Shown here: piece by piece, positions 6,244 to 6,654 of the stretch
How the letters are laid out: every line of letters begins with the position of its first letter
How positions within the stretch are numbered: the stretch's first letter is position 1
DNA from: Bin87 sp034423575
Lineage (GTDB): Bacteria > Chloroflexota > Dehalococcoidia > Lucifugimonadales > UBA3495
Assembly: GCA_034423575.1 (NCBI GenBank)
Contig: DAOUIF010000074.1
Span: forward strand, 1 to 6,654
Reading direction: 5' to 3'
Length of the DNA: 6,654 bases
Notes under the pieces: model-generated
What the model was told of the DNA's origin: nothing
The model's input: the letters and a program-made list of their open reading frames with translations, nothing else
The model's database searches: none
Translations under genes and position numbers: made by a program

Positions 6244-6302
6244 CTGGGAATGGTGGAGACGGGGGAGGGCACGACTCACGAATCCTGACCTGGCCCTTCA
6301 AT

Positions 6303-6578
6303 GTGCGGCTCCGTCGCTCACAACCGTCGAAACCACAAAATATCTTCGGACCAACGATCAAACAAAGCCGGATCGCGTTGGGGGTGACTCAGTCAGATTT
6401 GGCATTAAGATTGGGAATAGATCGCAAGACCCTACGATCTTGGGAGCGGGGTGAAACCATACCTGCAGGTCGGAAGATGGCTTCGCTCAGCGAATGCTTG
6501 CAAGTTGACCTAAACCGAAGCCAAGGTGAAATCTACATTTGCAGTGCAGAGCGGGTTGGCTTGGGTGTCGGCGATTAA
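6303..6578 (+). CDS. Small XRE-type helix-turn-helix transcriptional regulator
   Basis: A 91-aa cytoplasmic DNA-binding protein. The Cro/C1-type HTH spans about residues 16-70: GPTIKQSRIALGVTQSDLA (16-34) gives helices 1 and 2, and LGIDRKTLRSWERGETIP (37-54) the recognition helix with the W-E-R-G signature. The ~20-residue tail has no recognised domain. The start is a GTG at 6303 with no clear ribosome binding site; the frame opens only at 6243, and no ATG lies in frame before the HTH, so the N-terminus is uncertain by up to 20 residues. Codon use differs from the rest of the window: none of ten leucines uses CTG, and ATA, CTA, TTA and AGA all occur, suggesting horizontal acquisition. Size suits an antitoxin or phage-type repressor, but no toxin or phage gene is visible, so the regulated target is unknown. 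Confidence 0.75.
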   Translation: MRLRRSQPSKPQNIFGPTIKQSRIALGVTQSDLALRLGIDRKTLRSWERGETIPAGRKMASLSECLQVDLNRSQGEIYICSAERVGLGVGD

Positions 6579-6654
6579 TTCGCCGGCCTTGGCTTGGAGC
6601 ACGGTTCGGCAGCGATGTTTGACTTCTTCCCGTCGCTGGGTCAGATCGGTGAAA
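6510..6654 (-). CDS. Possible C-terminal end of an unidentified gene entering from the right edge
   Basis: From the right edge a minus-strand frame runs 47 codons to TAG at 6512-6510. Its beginning (FTDLTQRREEVKHRC, then VLQAKAGELIAD) looks helical and protein-like, with mostly G/C third positions. The end overlaps the tail of the HTH gene by 69 bp in convergent orientation, an unusually long overlap. I recognise no family in it. It may be chance; the larger part would lie outside the window. Confidence 0.25.
   Translation of the reverse strand, partial: FTDLTQRREEVKHRCRTVLQAKAGELIADTQANPLCTANVDFTLASV

Noticed and set aside
5957..6454. A 165-codon plus-strand frame overlapping the HTH gene
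   Set aside because: It overlaps 150 bp of a convincing HTH domain in another frame, has an Arg/Trp-rich composition and no ribosome binding site.
6556..6597. Direct repeat TTGGCTTGG at 6556-6564 and 6589-6597, 33 bp apart
   Set aside because: Only two 9-bp copies without matching flanks; likely chance and not an attachment site or array.
1..6654. tRNA, rRNA, CRISPR array, insertion sequence or riboswitch
   Set aside because: No cloverleaf, spaced repeats, transposase with terminal repeats or known riboswitch core was seen on either strand by eye.

Overview
The window is GC-rich bacterial DNA with compact genes and strong G/C preference at third codon positions. It most resembles a free-living Chloroflexota of the SAR202/Dehalococcoidia type. 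That placement is an inference from three things: a lipoprotein with a Pro/Thr-Pro linker after an 'YEATVAAAL'-like segment, a DUF917 + short HyuA pair next to an SDR oxidoreductase, and an Rv2578c/SPL-type radical SAM protein. No rRNA or other marker gene is present to confirm it.

Layout. (1) At the left edge, on the minus strand, is the N-terminal 179 residues of an SPL/Rv2578c-family radical SAM protein. It has a textbook promoter (TTGACA-17-TAATAT) carrying an imperfect LexA-like dyad in its spacer. (2) Divergent from it, on the plus strand, is a 170-aa protein that looks like one galactose-binding-like (jelly-roll) domain with no enzyme attached. (3) Convergent with that gene is a minus-strand cluster of four genes, read right to left: a secreted Cys-rich lipoprotein, a classical NAD(P)-dependent SDR, a DUF917 (S-methyl-thiohydantoin desulfurase-type) protein, and a short hydantoinase/oxoprolinase A (HyuA-like) protein. 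Gaps are 42, 57 and 12 nt and each gene has a recognisable ribosome binding site, so one transcript is likely, probably from an extended -10 promoter near 5770. (4) To the right of the lipoprotein lies about 570 bp with no gene I can firmly support, only a start-less 119-codon frame. It is followed by a small XRE-type HTH regulator with codon use unlike the rest of the window, preceded by a 20-bp near-palindrome and a possible promoter. (5) The right edge may hold the C-terminal end of another minus-strand gene.

Working together: the SDR, DUF917 and HyuA-like proteins suggest intracellular breakdown of a small cyclic amide or (thio)hydantoin-like compound. The SDR would handle an alcohol/carbonyl step, and DUF917 and HyuA would act on the heterocycle. 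The lipoprotein at the head of the cluster has no assignable role. The substrate cannot be read from the sequence. The right-hand ~700 bp looks like accessory DNA distinct from the metabolic block.
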